NCBI GenBank assembly: GCA_938024995.1
Contig: CALJDU010000045.1
Location: forward strand, 161,453-225,452
Direction: 5' to 3'
DNA from: an uncultured bacterium
GTDB taxonomy: Bacteria; Myxococcota_A; Polyangia; Polyangiales; Houyiibacteriaceae
DNA: 64,000 bases
Shown piece after piece: positions 40,449 to 48,992 of the stretch. How positions within the stretch are numbered: position 1 is the first letter of the stretch; each line of letters begins with the position of its first letter. The notes beneath the pieces are model-generated. The model was not told where the DNA came from. It worked only from the letters and a program-made list of their open reading frames with translations, and did no database searches. Position numbers and translations under genes: made by a program.

Positions 40449-41702
40449 ATGAGCAAGAAGAAACGCAAGCCGCTGATCCTCGATGGGCAGGTTCGTGATC
40501 TCGCGGCAGGAGGTGACGGCGTCGTGGCGACCGAGCGTGGCGTCGTCTTCGTGCCCCACACGGTTCCGGGCGATCAGGTCTCCATTGCGTTGACGTCGCG
40601 CGGCAAGGCGTCCCGCGGCGTGCTTCGCGAGGTCCGTGAGCCGAGTCCGGATCGCGTCGAGCCGCCGTGTGTCGTCGCGGCTCGGTGCGGCGGCTGTCCT
40701 TGGATGGTCGTCTCCCGCGAGCTCCAGCACGAGAAGAAGGTGGAGCGCGTCAGCCGGGCGGTCGGACGGGAGGTGCAGCTCGTCTCCCGCGAAGCGCTCG
40801 GGCAGCGCCGTCGCGCGCGGCTCTCGTTCGCCAACCGTCAGCTGGGCTTCTTCGCGCGACGCTCGGATCGCATCGTCGACGTCTCTGCCTGCGTGATGCT
40901 CGACGACGTGTTGAGCCGCGGTCTCGCCGCGATCCGCGCGCGGCTGTTGACCGCCTGGAGGGGACGCGGAGAGCTGTCTTTGGCGCACGGCGGTGACCTT
41001 GCCGATCCTCGCGCCGTCGTTTGCCTACGCGCGGAGTCGCCGCAACCAGGCCCTCTCTACCAAGCGTGCGAAGCGCTCGTCGCCGACGGTGAACTCGCGG
41101 GCATGGCCCTCTCCGTGGATGGCTCTCCATACGCGATGATCGGGGACCCGCGCGAGCGCACGGCGGGCGCGGATGGGAAGGTGCTTGAGGGAACAGTGGG
41201 CGGCTTCTCGCAAGCGAACGCGGCGATCAATCACCTGCTCGTCGCGCAGGTGGTCGCGTTCGCTGGGTTCGCTCCCGACGAAGAGTGTTCCGTCCTCGAG
41301 CTCTACGCGGGGCACGGCAACCTCACGATCGCGCTGGCCAGTCACGCCACGCGTTGCGTTTCGGTCGAGTCCCATCGGGAGGCGAGCGAGCGCGCGAGAG
41401 AGAACCTCGCCGCGCGCCATCTCAGCGCCACGGTTGTCGCCGGAGACGCCGAGAAGCCGCCTCGCGGACGCTTCGATGTCGTGGTCCTCGATCCTCCGCG
41501 GGAAGGCGCCCGCGCCGCGATCCCGAAGATCCTCGCGGCGCGTCCCTCGCGCATCGTCTACGTGTCGTGCCATCCCGAAACCCTCGGACGCGACCTCATC
41601 GCGCTCGAGGGCTACGAGGTCGTCGACGCGGTCGCGTTCGACATGTTCCCGCACACCGCACACGTGGAAACGGTCGTCGCCTTGCGTCGCGCTTCGCGGT
41701 GA
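40449..41702 (+). CDS. TrmA/RlmD-family RNA (uracil-C5) methyltransferase
   Basis: 417 residues. N-terminal TRAM domain (GQVRDLAAGGDGVVATERG, VFVPHTVPGDQVSIAL), Fe-S-type Cys run CVVAARCGGCPW (~74-86), SAM domain LELYAGHGNLTIALASHA, VVLDPPREGARAAIPKIL, catalytic Cys in VSCHPETLGRDL (usual SCNP has His for Asn), and FDMFPHTAHVETV. It methylates a specific uridine in rRNA or tRNA; RlmD, RlmC and TrmA cannot be separated from sequence alone. 37 bases separate it from the lipoprotein gene. Confidence 0.92.
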   Translation: MSKKKRKPLILDGQVRDLAAGGDGVVATERGVVFVPHTVPGDQVSIALTSRGKASRGVLREVREPSPDRVEPPCVVAARCGGCPWMVVSRELQHEKKVERVSRAVGREVQLVSREALGQRRRARLSFANRQLGFFARRSDRIVDVSACVMLDDVLSRGLAAIRARLLTAWRGRGELSLAHGGDLADPRAVVCLRAESPQPGPLYQACEALVADGELAGMALSVDGSPYAMIGDPRERTAGADGKVLEGTVGGFSQANAAINHLLVAQVVAFAGFAPDEECSVLELYAGHGNLTIALASHATRCVSVESHREASERARENLAARHLSATVVAGDAEKPPRGRFDVVVLDPPREGARAAIPKILAARPSRIVYVSCHPETLGRDLIALEGYEVVDAVAFDMFPHTAHVETVVALRRASR

Positions 41703-41873
41703 CCGGGTTGTACGAACGTGGTCGCGCTGCTGAACAGACTTCGCGGTCCGAATCGGTGCGCATCGCGAGATTCCGTTCCCATAAGACTCGGCCGATCGGC
41801 CAAAGGTCGACCTGCCCCGCGGTCGATGCGCTTCATGCTTGATCCCGGTGTCGCGACCGATTAGCACCACGTC

Positions 41874-42362
41874 ATGCGCTGCCCTTTCTGCAGCACGCTC
41901 GACAACAAAGTGATCGACTCGCGGCTCTCCCAGGCCGGCGAGGTGACGAGACGTCGGCGTGAGTGTGAGGGCTGCAAACGCCGCTACACCACCTATGAGC
42001 GCGTTGAGCGAACGCTCCCGCTCGTGGTGAAGGAAGACGGCCGCAGGCAGCCTTTCGACCGCGAGAAGCTGCTGTCCGGCTTGCGGCGCGCGTGTGTCAA
42101 GCGACCCGTGAGCGCCGAGGTGCTCGAGTCGATCGTAGATGGGGTGCAGCGCGCAATGGCGGGGAGCGGCGAACAAGAGCTCTCGTCGGCGTGGCTCGGC
42201 GAACGCGCGCTCGAAGCGCTGCGCGAACACGACGAGGTCGCGTACGTTCGGTTCGCGAGCGTCTACCGCGACTTCCAAGGCGTCGGTGAGTTTCTCCGTG
42301 AGCTCGCTGAGCTGACCAACGTTCCACGCGAACGGGGACCTGACGCCGAGGGCACAGGTTGA
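41874..42362 (+). CDS. nrdR: Transcriptional repressor NrdR
   Basis: 162 residues. Zinc ribbon MRCPFCSTLDNKVIDSRLS plus CEGCKRRYTTYERV, then an ATP-cone (LPLVVKEDGRRQPFDREKLL, AYVRFASVYRDFQGVGEFL). NrdR represses ribonucleotide reductase genes according to nucleotide state. It overlaps ribD by four bases (TTGA); nrdR-rib linkage is common. The 171-bp upstream region contains a perfect 12-bp palindrome GGCCGATCGGCC (41790-41801) but no clear promoter. Confidence 0.96.
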   Translation: MRCPFCSTLDNKVIDSRLSQAGEVTRRRRECEGCKRRYTTYERVERTLPLVVKEDGRRQPFDREKLLSGLRRACVKRPVSAEVLESIVDGVQRAMAGSGEQELSSAWLGERALEALREHDEVAYVRFASVYRDFQGVGEFLRELAELTNVPRERGPDAEGTG

Positions 42363-43480
42363 CCTCCGCTGCGTCACTCGTCCTCGACGAAGCGATGATG
42401 CAACGGGCGCTCGAAGAGGGCGCGAAGGGGTACCCCAGTCCGAACCCGCACGTCGGCGCCGTGGTCGCCGATGGTGACCGCGTCGTGAGCGTCGGACATC
42501 ACGTCCGCGCAGGGCAGATGCACGCGGAGGCGCTCGCGCTCTCCGTCGCCGGCGAGAAGGCGCGCGGCAAGACGCTCTACGTCACGCTCGAGCCATGCAA
42601 CCACCACGGACGGACGCCTCCATGCGCGGACGCCGTGATCGCGTCGGGGGTCTCGCGCGTCGTGATCGGTTGTGCTGATCCCGCGCCGCACGTCGCCGGC
42701 TCGATCGAGAAGATGCGCGCGGCCGGGGTCGAGGTCTCGGTCGGGGTCCGCGAAGACGACGCCTACGCGCTGGTCGCGGACTTCCACAAGCACCACACGA
42801 CGGGGCTGCCGTTCGTGACGCTCAAGGCCGCGGTCACGCTCGACGGGAAGATGGCGACGCGGGTCGGCGACTCGAAGTGGATCACGTCGGAGGCGTCTCG
42901 TGTCGAAGCGCATCGGATGCGCGATCGGAGCGACGCGATTCTCGTCGGCATCGGAACCGCGCTCGCGGACGACCCCGCGCTGACCGTTCGGCACGTCGAA
43001 GGACGGGATCCGCTTCGCGTCGTGCTCGACTCCGAGGGCAGGCTGCCGAGCACCGCGAAGCTCGCCTCGAGCAACACGCTGGTGTTTCGCGCGCGAGGGG
43101 TCACTGCGCCGATTCCGTCGGGGGTCGAAGTCGTCCATGTTCCCCGGGGCGAGTCCGGCCTCTCGCTTCCTGATGTCCTGCGCGAGCTGGGGCGGCGCGA
43201 CATTGTTCGCTTGCTGGTCGAAGGCGGCGGACGCGTCCACGGCGCGATGTTGGATGGAGCCCTGGTGGATCGCGTCGCGGTTTTCATCGCGCCGGTCGTT
43301 CTCGGCGACGCCTTGGCCGTCGGGTTCGCGGCTGGCCGCGGCGTGGACTATATGGCTGACGCGCTGCGCTTGCACCGGGTGCGGCATCGTTCGCTGGGCG
43401 AGGACATTCTGATGACGGGCGACGTGGCCGCGGCGGGTGCGCGCTTGCTTCGCGACTCAGATGCACCAAAGACTCCCTGA
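42359..43480 (+). CDS. ribD: Riboflavin biosynthesis bifunctional deaminase/reductase RibD
   Basis: 373 residues. N-terminal deaminase with zinc site HAEALALSVAGEKARG and LEPCNHHGRTPPCADAVI; C-terminal reductase domain LKAAVTLDGKMATRVGDSKW, AILVGIGTALADDP and RLLVEGGGRVHGAML. It carries out the second and third steps after GTP cyclohydrolase II. The start is TTG within the nrdR stop (TTGA), a rare codon that fits coupled low-level translation. First of ribD-ribE-ribBA. Confidence 0.95.
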   Translation: MTSAASLVLDEAMMQRALEEGAKGYPSPNPHVGAVVADGDRVVSVGHHVRAGQMHAEALALSVAGEKARGKTLYVTLEPCNHHGRTPPCADAVIASGVSRVVIGCADPAPHVAGSIEKMRAAGVEVSVGVREDDAYALVADFHKHHTTGLPFVTLKAAVTLDGKMATRVGDSKWITSEASRVEAHRMRDRSDAILVGIGTALADDPALTVRHVEGRDPLRVVLDSEGRLPSTAKLASSNTLVFRARGVTAPIPSGVEVVHVPRGESGLSLPDVLRELGRRDIVRLLVEGGGRVHGAMLDGALVDRVAVFIAPVVLGDALAVGFAAGRGVDYMADALRLHRVRHRSLGEDILMTGDVAAAGARLLRDSDAPKTP

Positions 43481-43481
43481 G

Positions 43482-44165
43482 ATGTTTACTGGACTCGTCG
43501 CCGCCATCGGCACCGTCAAGCGCGCGGAGCGCGGGCCCAAAGGGCTCCTGCTTCGCGTGACGTGCCCGTTCCCAGAGCTCGTCCTCGGGGAGTCGATCGC
43601 GGTCTCGGGATGCTGCCTCACGGTGACGACGATTCACGAGGACGGTTTCACCGCGGACGCGTCGTCGGAGACGCTCGCGAAGACCCACCTCGGCTCGCTT
43701 CAGACCGGGTCGACCGTTCACCTCGAGCGCGCGCTCTCCCTCGGCGACCGGCTGGGCGGCCACCTGGTCAGCGGCCACGTCGACGGCATCGGTTCGCTGG
43801 TGTCTCGCGCTCCATCGGGCGACGCGGTCGTCGTGACCTTTGAGGCGCCGACGCACCTCGCGCCGTTCCTCGCGCCGAAGGGGTCGATCACGATTGACGG
43901 GGTCAGCTTGACGGTCAACGGCGTCAAGGGCGCGCACTTCGACGTGGTGCTGGTTCCCTTTACGCGAACCGAGACTCACTTCGATCAGCGACCGGTTGGG
44001 GCCGCGGTGAACCTCGAGGTCGACCTGCTCGCGAAGTACGTCGCGCGGCTGCTCGGTCGACCTGGGGTCGACGGCGTGGATGACTCGGCGATGCGCCCAG
44101 CGCCATCAAACGACAAAGAGATGTGGGCGCTGCTTCAGCGCCAGGGCTACACGGAGACAAAATGA
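43482..44165 (+). CDS. ribE: Riboflavin synthase alpha subunit
   Basis: 227 residues made of two lumazine-binding repeats: MFTGLVAAIGTVKRAERG with VSGCCLTVTTIHEDGFTAD, LERALSLGDRLGGHLVSGHV, and the second half ITIDGVSLTVNGVKGAHFDV. It dismutates two 6,7-dimethyl-8-ribityllumazines. ATG 43482, one base after the ribD stop. The C-terminal ~30 residues (MRPAPSNDKEMWALLQRQGY) extend beyond the fold. Overlaps ribBA by four bases. Confidence 0.95.
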   Translation: MFTGLVAAIGTVKRAERGPKGLLLRVTCPFPELVLGESIAVSGCCLTVTTIHEDGFTADASSETLAKTHLGSLQTGSTVHLERALSLGDRLGGHLVSGHVDGIGSLVSRAPSGDAVVVTFEAPTHLAPFLAPKGSITIDGVSLTVNGVKGAHFDVVLVPFTRTETHFDQRPVGAAVNLEVDLLAKYVARLLGRPGVDGVDDSAMRPAPSNDKEMWALLQRQGYTETK

Positions 44166-45298
44166 ACGGCACCCCCATCGAGCGCGTTCGCGCAGCACTG
44201 GAAGACATCCGAGCCGGAAAGATGGTCATCGTCGTCGACGACGAGGATCGCGAGAACGAGGGCGACCTGTGCATGGCCGCGGAGCTCGTCACGCCGGAGA
44301 CCATCAACTTCATGGCCACGCATGCGCGCGGGCTGATCTGTTTGAGCTTGACCGAGGACCGGATCACGCAGCTCGACCTCCCGATGATGGTGGACGAGAA
44401 CCGAGCGTCCCGTTCGACCGCGTTCACCATCTCGATCGAAGCGCGCCACGGCGTGACGACGGGCATCAGCGCGGCCGATCGAGCGCGCACCGTGAAGGCC
44501 GCGGTCGCCCGTGACGCGCAGCCCGCCGACATCGTCAGCCCAGGCCACATCTTCCCGCTCAAAGCCCGCCCCGGCGGCGTGCTCCAGCGTACCGGTCACA
44601 CCGAGGGCTCCGTGGATCTCGCGCGGCTCGCAGGTCTGTCTCCCGCGGGCGTCATCTGCGAGATCATGAAGCCCGATGGAACGATGGCGCGGCTCCCCGA
44701 CCTTCAGATTTTCGCGGAGGAACATGGGCTCATCCTCTTGTCGATCGCGGACCTGATCGAGTACCGCCTCTCGCGCGAACATCTCGTGCGGGTGACGAGA
44801 GAGCACGAGGTGGTGATGCCCTCGGGCAAGACGTGGACCGCGCGGGTGTACTCGGTGCTCGGTCAGCGCCAGTTTCTCTCGCTCTCCCACGGTCCGATCG
44901 ATGAGTCGCCGACGCTGGTCCGCGTTCACACGGGCAGCGTGATTGGCGACGTTCTCGGCGTAGAGTCGCCGGACCGCGTGATGGCGCGCGAGGCGATCGA
45001 GCGCATCGAGCGCGAAGGCAAGGGCGTCCTCTTGTTGGTTCCGGTAGAGCAGAACTTGGAGAACGACCTCGCGTTCTTCGCGGGCGAAGAAGTGAAGCCA
45101 CCCGCGCGAGAGCAGGGCGCGGTGCTACGGGAGTACGGCCTCGGTGCTCAGGTGCTCGCGCATCTCGGGCTGGGTCAGATCCGCATCCTCACGAACCGTC
45201 CGCGTCGTATCCCCAGCCTCGAGGGCTACGGGCTACGCGTGGTGGAGCAGATCCTGGTGAGCGGCTCAGTGCGCCCGAGAGAGCACGTCACGCACTAG
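44162..45298 (+). CDS. ribB: RibBA-type protein: DHBP synthase with degenerate GTP cyclohydrolase II half
   Basis: 378 residues. Residues 1-200 are a complete RibB (DDEDRENEGDLCMAAE, RASRSTAFTISIEARHGVTT, GHIFPLKARPGGVLQRTGHT), making 3,4-dihydroxybutanone phosphate from ribulose 5-phosphate. The C-terminal ~175 residues align with GTP cyclohydrolase II but the zinc cysteines are gone (SVIGDVLGVESPDR where family members have three Cys) and the catalytic RQEGRG region reads EQNLENDLAFF. Only the scaffold and the late IRILTNRPRRIPSLEGYGL segment remain. This matches the reported RibBX class. A working GTP cyclohydrolase II and lumazine synthase must lie elsewhere. Confidence 0.93.
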   Translation: MNGTPIERVRAALEDIRAGKMVIVVDDEDRENEGDLCMAAELVTPETINFMATHARGLICLSLTEDRITQLDLPMMVDENRASRSTAFTISIEARHGVTTGISAADRARTVKAAVARDAQPADIVSPGHIFPLKARPGGVLQRTGHTEGSVDLARLAGLSPAGVICEIMKPDGTMARLPDLQIFAEEHGLILLSIADLIEYRLSREHLVRVTREHEVVMPSGKTWTARVYSVLGQRQFLSLSHGPIDESPTLVRVHTGSVIGDVLGVESPDRVMAREAIERIEREGKGVLLLVPVEQNLENDLAFFAGEEVKPPAREQGAVLREYGLGAQVLAHLGLGQIRILTNRPRRIPSLEGYGLRVVEQILVSGSVRPREHVTH

Positions 45299-45363
45299 CG
45301 GGCCAGCTTCGCACGCCCGGCGACGAGGAGCGTGACGTTGGCGGTCTGGCGTCGCTCGCATTT

Positions 45364-45390
45364 TGAGAACAGCGAGATGAGCTGTTCTCA
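45364..45390. terminator. Hairpin between convergent ribBA and exported-protein genes
   Basis: Perfect 10-bp stem TGAGAACAGC (45364-45373) / GCTGTTCTCA (45381-45390), seven-base loop. The right arm contains the stop codon of the minus-strand gene. No T-tract; possibly a shared factor-dependent hairpin. Confidence 0.5.
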
Positions 45391-45810
45391 GCGCTCACGC
45401 GATTCGAGATACGCGCGCAGAGACCGGAGCAAGCGCGGACGCGCGAGCATGAACGTCACGTTTCGCGTCGTCCTCCAGGTCTGTCCGGTTTGAGCGGCGA
45501 AGACGACTCTGCGTGCGCCCACGGGTGGCGTCGACGATCGACACGGCGCTCGTCTTCGGGTTGGCGGAGGGTTATCGAGTGAGAAGCGTTCACCGACGTT
45601 CAGCGGCCCCTCGAGACGTTCAAGCACCTCGAACGTGATGTTGTCTCCCTCCACGGCGAGGACGCGCGCGACGACGATCGCGTCCGCCGCCGCCACTCGC
45701 TCGGAGAGCGGCGCACGACAGCGCCCTGCGTACACCTCCGTCGGTTGGAAGGCGATGAGGGCGAGCAGCGCGAGCAGCGCGAGCGAGAAGATTTGGGGTG
45801 GCTTTCGCAC
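45388..45810 (-). CDS. Small exported protein, possibly NTR/OB-like
   Basis: 140 residues. Signal peptide IFSLALLALLALIAFQPTEVYAG, then CRAPLSERVAAADAIVVARV and LAVEGDNITFEVLERLEGPL, a pattern (Cys, aADAIVVARV, beta strands) reminiscent of the netrin/TIMP-like OB fold found in small secreted bacterial proteins. That match is weak. GTG 45810 is preceded by GGAAGAAA. The 35 bases upstream end at the next minus-strand gene start region, so it may be co-transcribed with the lipoprotein gene at 45846-46286. Confidence 0.7.
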   Translation of the reverse strand: MRKPPQIFSLALLALLALIAFQPTEVYAGRCRAPLSERVAAADAIVVARVLAVEGDNITFEVLERLEGPLNVGERFSLDNPPPTRRRAPCRSSTPPVGARRVVFAAQTGQTWRTTRNVTFMLARPRLLRSLRAYLESRER

Positions 45811-45845
45811 TTTCTTCCGACCACGCCGGGAGGCCGCTCCTTGGG

Positions 45846-46286
45846 TCAGTCGCAGCTGTCCGCGACCCGCTCTCGGGCGCTCGCGCAGCGTGCCGTTCCG
45901 TCCTCGCAGCGCTGCTCGGTCAGCGGATCTTCGGTCTGATCGGCGAGCTCGCAGATTCGCTCAGAGAGCTGGCAAATGCGGTCACGGAGGTCGCCCGCGC
46001 CGTCACAGTTTCCCGCGCTCAGCTCGCTCTCGAACTGGCCGTCGAGGTCCACCATTTCCAGGTTCATCGCGTCCCAGTCGGCGATCGGCGCGCTGGGTTC
46101 GCCTCCGCTGCCGTCTGTCGTGGTCGCGGTGGTCGTGGGCGCCGTGCCGGGGTCGACATTGACGGATACGTCCCCGCCCGCGCTTTCGCTCACGGCGGGG
46201 TAGGAGTCGCGTGCAGCGCTGCCCCCACAACCCGCCATGACGACCACAAAGACAGCAACGAGCGCACCCAAGAGGAATCGGTTCAC
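45846..46286 (-). CDS. Small Cys-containing lipoprotein
   Basis: 146 residues. GTG 46286 gives the lipoprotein signal RFLLGALVAVFVVVMAGC. A Ser/Thr/Asp-rich linker leads to a C-terminal helical segment with five Cys (GNCDGAGDLRDRICQLSERI, CELADQTEDP, RCEDGTARCASARERV). The spacing suggests a disulfide-stabilised helical hairpin as in several small myxobacterial lipoproteins. The frame is open far upstream on this strand, but that part is antisense to other genes. Function unknown. Confidence 0.75.
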   Translation of the reverse strand: MNRFLLGALVAVFVVVMAGCGGSAARDSYPAVSESAGGDVSVNVDPGTAPTTTATTTDGSGGEPSAPIADWDAMNLEMVDLDGQFESELSAGNCDGAGDLRDRICQLSERICELADQTEDPLTEQRCEDGTARCASARERVADSCD

Positions 46287-46460
46287 CGCGTGAGCGTAGG
46301 CGGAGTGGACCGTCGGCTCAACCAGACGAGGGCCGCTCAGGTCGCGTGCCCGTGAACAGAAACCAGCGCGGCGGATGTGAACTGGTGTTCCCGCCGTCGC
46401 CTCGTGCCCACGTTTCTCAGCGTGATCGGGGTTGGTACGGGCCCTGCAAACCCTCTTTGC

Positions 46461-46976
46461 ATGCTCGCTCGACTCCTCGCCTTCGCCGTCGCTCTCTCCG
46501 CCCTCACTTTCGCCGCGCCGGCGGAAGCCGATCTCGTTCAGATCGGCGCGCGGGTCGGCGCGACCTCGTTCGTGTCCCCGAGCGGGCGGTCGGTACGTCC
46601 ACATCTCCGTGTCGACGCGAGCGTTCGCGCGGCGGGTCCGTTCCTGGTGGGGGCCTACCTCGACGTGAACGGAGAGGCGTTCCCGCTCAAGACGCCGCAC
46701 TTTGGTGGCGGCCTTCAGCTCGTCCTCCGACCGAAGCTGCCGGGTCTCCCCATTCGCCCGATGCTTGAGGCATCCGGTGGCGCGATGCGGGTTCCGACAG
46801 ATGTGCAGGACACGCCCTCCTCGGCGTTCGTCGCGACCTTGGCCGGCGGCGTCGCCATCGACCTCTCGCGCCGGGTCTCGCTCGAAGGGCGACTCGCCCA
46901 CAGCTGGCTCTTCGGCGACGCGGAAGCGACCCGCGCGTTCAACGGCAGCGTCGGGTTCATTCTCCGCCTCCCGTGA
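46461..46976 (+). CDS. Small outer-membrane beta-barrel-like protein
   Basis: 171 residues. Signal peptide LLAFAVALSALTFAAPAEA, then alternating strands of a small barrel: IGARVGATSFVSP, HLRVDASVRAAGPFLVGAYL, GGGLQLVLRPKLPGLPIRPM, VSLEGRLAHSWLF and FNGSVGFILRLP with a near-terminal aromatic/hydrophobic residue pattern of outer-membrane proteins. Function unknown. Divergent from the small lipoprotein gene; the next gene starts 15 bases after its stop. Confidence 0.78.
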   Translation: MLARLLAFAVALSALTFAAPAEADLVQIGARVGATSFVSPSGRSVRPHLRVDASVRAAGPFLVGAYLDVNGEAFPLKTPHFGGGLQLVLRPKLPGLPIRPMLEASGGAMRVPTDVQDTPSSAFVATLAGGVAIDLSRRVSLEGRLAHSWLFGDAEATRAFNGSVGFILRLP

Positions 46977-46991
46977 TCGTATGCTTCTGGC

Positions 46992-47942
46992 GTGAAGCGA
47001 AACCCCGCCCTTGAGCGAGCCATTTTTGACGCTCCCGACGACCCCGACGCCTGGTCGGTCTTCGCGGATTGGCTGACCTCGATTGGGGATCCACGTGGCG
47101 AGCTCATCTTGCTCTCTCGAACTCGCGCCCCCGAGTCGTTCTCGCGCATCGCGGCGATCATGGAGGCGCATCGTGACGAGTGGAAACGTGGCTACCGCGC
47201 AGAACTGCGACGCGGCTTCATCGACAAGCTGTCGCTCGACCCTGACGAGCTTCAAGACGTCGCGCGCTTGCCGGCGTTGCTCTCGACCATCCCGTTCGCT
47301 CGAACGCTCAACTTGCTCTTTGATGAGCGGTCGCCGGTCGCCGTCATCATGCGAGCGCTGGAAGAAGCGGCCCCGGAACATCTCCGGCAGCTGGCGAACC
47401 TCTCGCTCTGCGGCACGGTTCGGGGTACAGGCGCGCTTCCGTTCCCGGACGTCAGCGGGCTGATCAAGGCGCTGCCCCTGACCGACCTCTCGGTCTTGCA
47501 GCTTGCGCCGCGCTCTGCGGTGTTCGAGAGCGACACGATCGAGACGCTCTTTTTGGGCGGGACTTCGATGCCGCGACTGCGCATGCCCTCGCTGACCTCC
47601 GCGAGCTGCCTCGGGGGAGACTCGGCCCAGCTCTACGCGTCGATCGCAGGAGGAGATGTCCCCGCGTTGCGATCCGTTCGCCACCACAGAACAGCACCGC
47701 ACCTCGACGCTCTGGAAAACCCTGAGCTGCACCGTCAGCTCGTCTCCGTCGGTTTCAGGGTGGTCGACGAGCCGAGTCTCCCGCGTTTGCGAGCGCTGGC
47801 CCAAGGCACGTCCTTGCTCATCCAGATCGATCAGTCCACGCACCAAGCCTACGAAGCCCTGCGCGACCTCCCAAACGTGAAGATCCCGGCACCTGAGGGT
47901 TGGCACGACGACGAAGACGACTACGAGGACGGCTGGGAGTAG
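46992..47942 (+). CDS. Repeat-companion domain (TIGR02996-like) protein
   Basis: 316 residues, soluble. The N-terminus is a repeat-companion domain: LERAIFDAPDDPDAWSVFAD followed by WLTSIGDPRGELILLS. The rest alternates short strands and helices (LLSTIPFARTLNLLFDE, HLRQLANLSLCGTVRG, LPLTDLSVLQLAPRS) and looks like irregular leucine-rich repeats. It parallels the protein at 18662-20302. The C-terminus is acidic (DDEDDYEDGWE). GTG start. Function unknown. Confidence 0.8.
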   Translation: MKRNPALERAIFDAPDDPDAWSVFADWLTSIGDPRGELILLSRTRAPESFSRIAAIMEAHRDEWKRGYRAELRRGFIDKLSLDPDELQDVARLPALLSTIPFARTLNLLFDERSPVAVIMRALEEAAPEHLRQLANLSLCGTVRGTGALPFPDVSGLIKALPLTDLSVLQLAPRSAVFESDTIETLFLGGTSMPRLRMPSLTSASCLGGDSAQLYASIAGGDVPALRSVRHHRTAPHLDALENPELHRQLVSVGFRVVDEPSLPRLRALAQGTSLLIQIDQSTHQAYEALRDLPNVKIPAPEGWHDDEDDYEDGWE

Positions 47943-47977
47943 CTGTCGTTCTGGGGTCAAGCGCGTACACTCTCGCG

Positions 47978-48808
47978 GTGCATCGCTTCGCCGCTTCGTT
48001 CTTCGCGCTGCCCCTCGCGCTCTTTCTCAGCTGCGCCGAGCCCGACCCCGCGGAGGTTCGATTGGCGGAAGGGGAAGCGCTGCTCACGCGCGCGCTCGGC
48101 GGCGAAGTCGAGCTGCGCCGGGACGCTATCCGTTTGCTCAAAGAAGCGACCGAGCTCGATGCGGATCACCCGCGCGCGCATCTGATGTACGGGATGGCTC
48201 TCCTGAGCGCGCTCGCCGAAGAGACCGATCTGCGCGCCGCGCTCCGCGTGGAAGCCGTGCTCACCCGCGCTATCGAGCTCGCCCCGGACGACCTTCGAAT
48301 CCCGGGCTGGCTCGCGATCTATCGCGTGCGCTTTTCACAAATGATCGGGACGGAAGAGGCGAAGCAAGCCGCGATCGACGAGATGATCGCGGCGGCCGAT
48401 CTTTATCCCGACTTCAACAACTTCAGCCTCGCGATCTCCTTCATTGGCCTACCCCTCGACACGCCCTACCCCGCGATGGCGGTCGAGCGGATGGAAGCGA
48501 TCCTCGATTGCGGCGATCGCGTCGACGTGTGTCGTAACACCGCGCTCGTCCCCTTCAATATCCAAGGCTCGATGGCGACCCTCGGCGACATGTACGCGCG
48601 CGTCGGTGACCGTGAGCACGCGCTCGCCGCCTACGACTTGGCGCTCGAGCGCGACGGCGGCGAAGACTGGCTCTTCCGCGACATCGTCGAGGCGCGGAAG
48701 ACCGACATCGACGAACGCATCGCGGCCTACCTTGATGACGACCCGATCGATCCGATGACGTTCGCAGAAGGCGCAACGGCCTGCGTCGGCTGCCATCAGT
48801 CTCGTTAG
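47978..48808 (+). CDS. TPR-like lipoprotein with a C-terminal CxxCH
   Basis: 276 residues. GTG 47978 starts a lipoprotein signal ASFFALPLALFLSC. Helical TPR-like pairs follow (AIRLLKEATELDADHPRAHL, VLTRAIELAPDDLRIPGWLA, MYARVGDREHALAAYDLALE). The last nine residues are CVGCHQSR preceded by Ala, a single c-type haem attachment site only three residues from the C-terminus. If haem is attached it would hang on a flexible tail; the sixth ligand is not obvious. Possibly a fragment of a cytochrome, or a true mono-haem tail. The stop overlaps a GC-rich hairpin. Confidence 0.8.
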   Translation: MHRFAASFFALPLALFLSCAEPDPAEVRLAEGEALLTRALGGEVELRRDAIRLLKEATELDADHPRAHLMYGMALLSALAEETDLRAALRVEAVLTRAIELAPDDLRIPGWLAIYRVRFSQMIGTEEAKQAAIDEMIAAADLYPDFNNFSLAISFIGLPLDTPYPAMAVERMEAILDCGDRVDVCRNTALVPFNIQGSMATLGDMYARVGDREHALAAYDLALERDGGEDWLFRDIVEARKTDIDERIAAYLDDDPIDPMTFAEGATACVGCHQSR

Positions 48809-48824
48809 GGGGCTCGTCGCCCCC
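48808..48824. terminator. GC-rich hairpin at the end of the TPR lipoprotein gene
   Basis: GGGGGC (48808-48813) / GCCCCC (48819-48824), five-base loop, starting in the stop codon; no T-tract. Confidence 0.5.
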
Positions 48825-48849
48825 TCTGGGCTTCGCCGATTCACCCCAT

Positions 48850-48904
48850 CGTTCGCTTCGCTCAGATCTCGCTCGCCGGAGTTCGCAACGCGTTCATTCT
48901 TCAC
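48850..48904. repeat. Intergenic hairpin repeat, copy 2
   Basis: 55-bp core starting CGTTCGCTTCGCTCAGATCT that matches 57318-57372 with two substitutions. GGAGTTCG inside it pairs with CGAACTCC a few bases after the core, giving a stem-loop. The core is preceded by a GC hairpin and CTTCGCCGATTCACCCCAT. Confidence 0.88.
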
Positions 48905-48992
48905 GAACTCCGCCAACCTCGGTTCCTAACGCTTCGCGTTCGGGTCTTGCTCGCTGCTCTCTTGCTTCGCGGCTTCGCCGATTTACCCTCGC

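Noticed and set aside
41703..41873. Possible tRNA or small RNA before nrdR
   Set aside because: No cloverleaf or conserved RNA pattern; only a 12-bp palindrome was found.
46287..47960. Long minus-strand extension of the small lipoprotein
   Set aside because: It is antisense to two supported genes, whereas a clear lipoprotein signal begins at GTG 46286.
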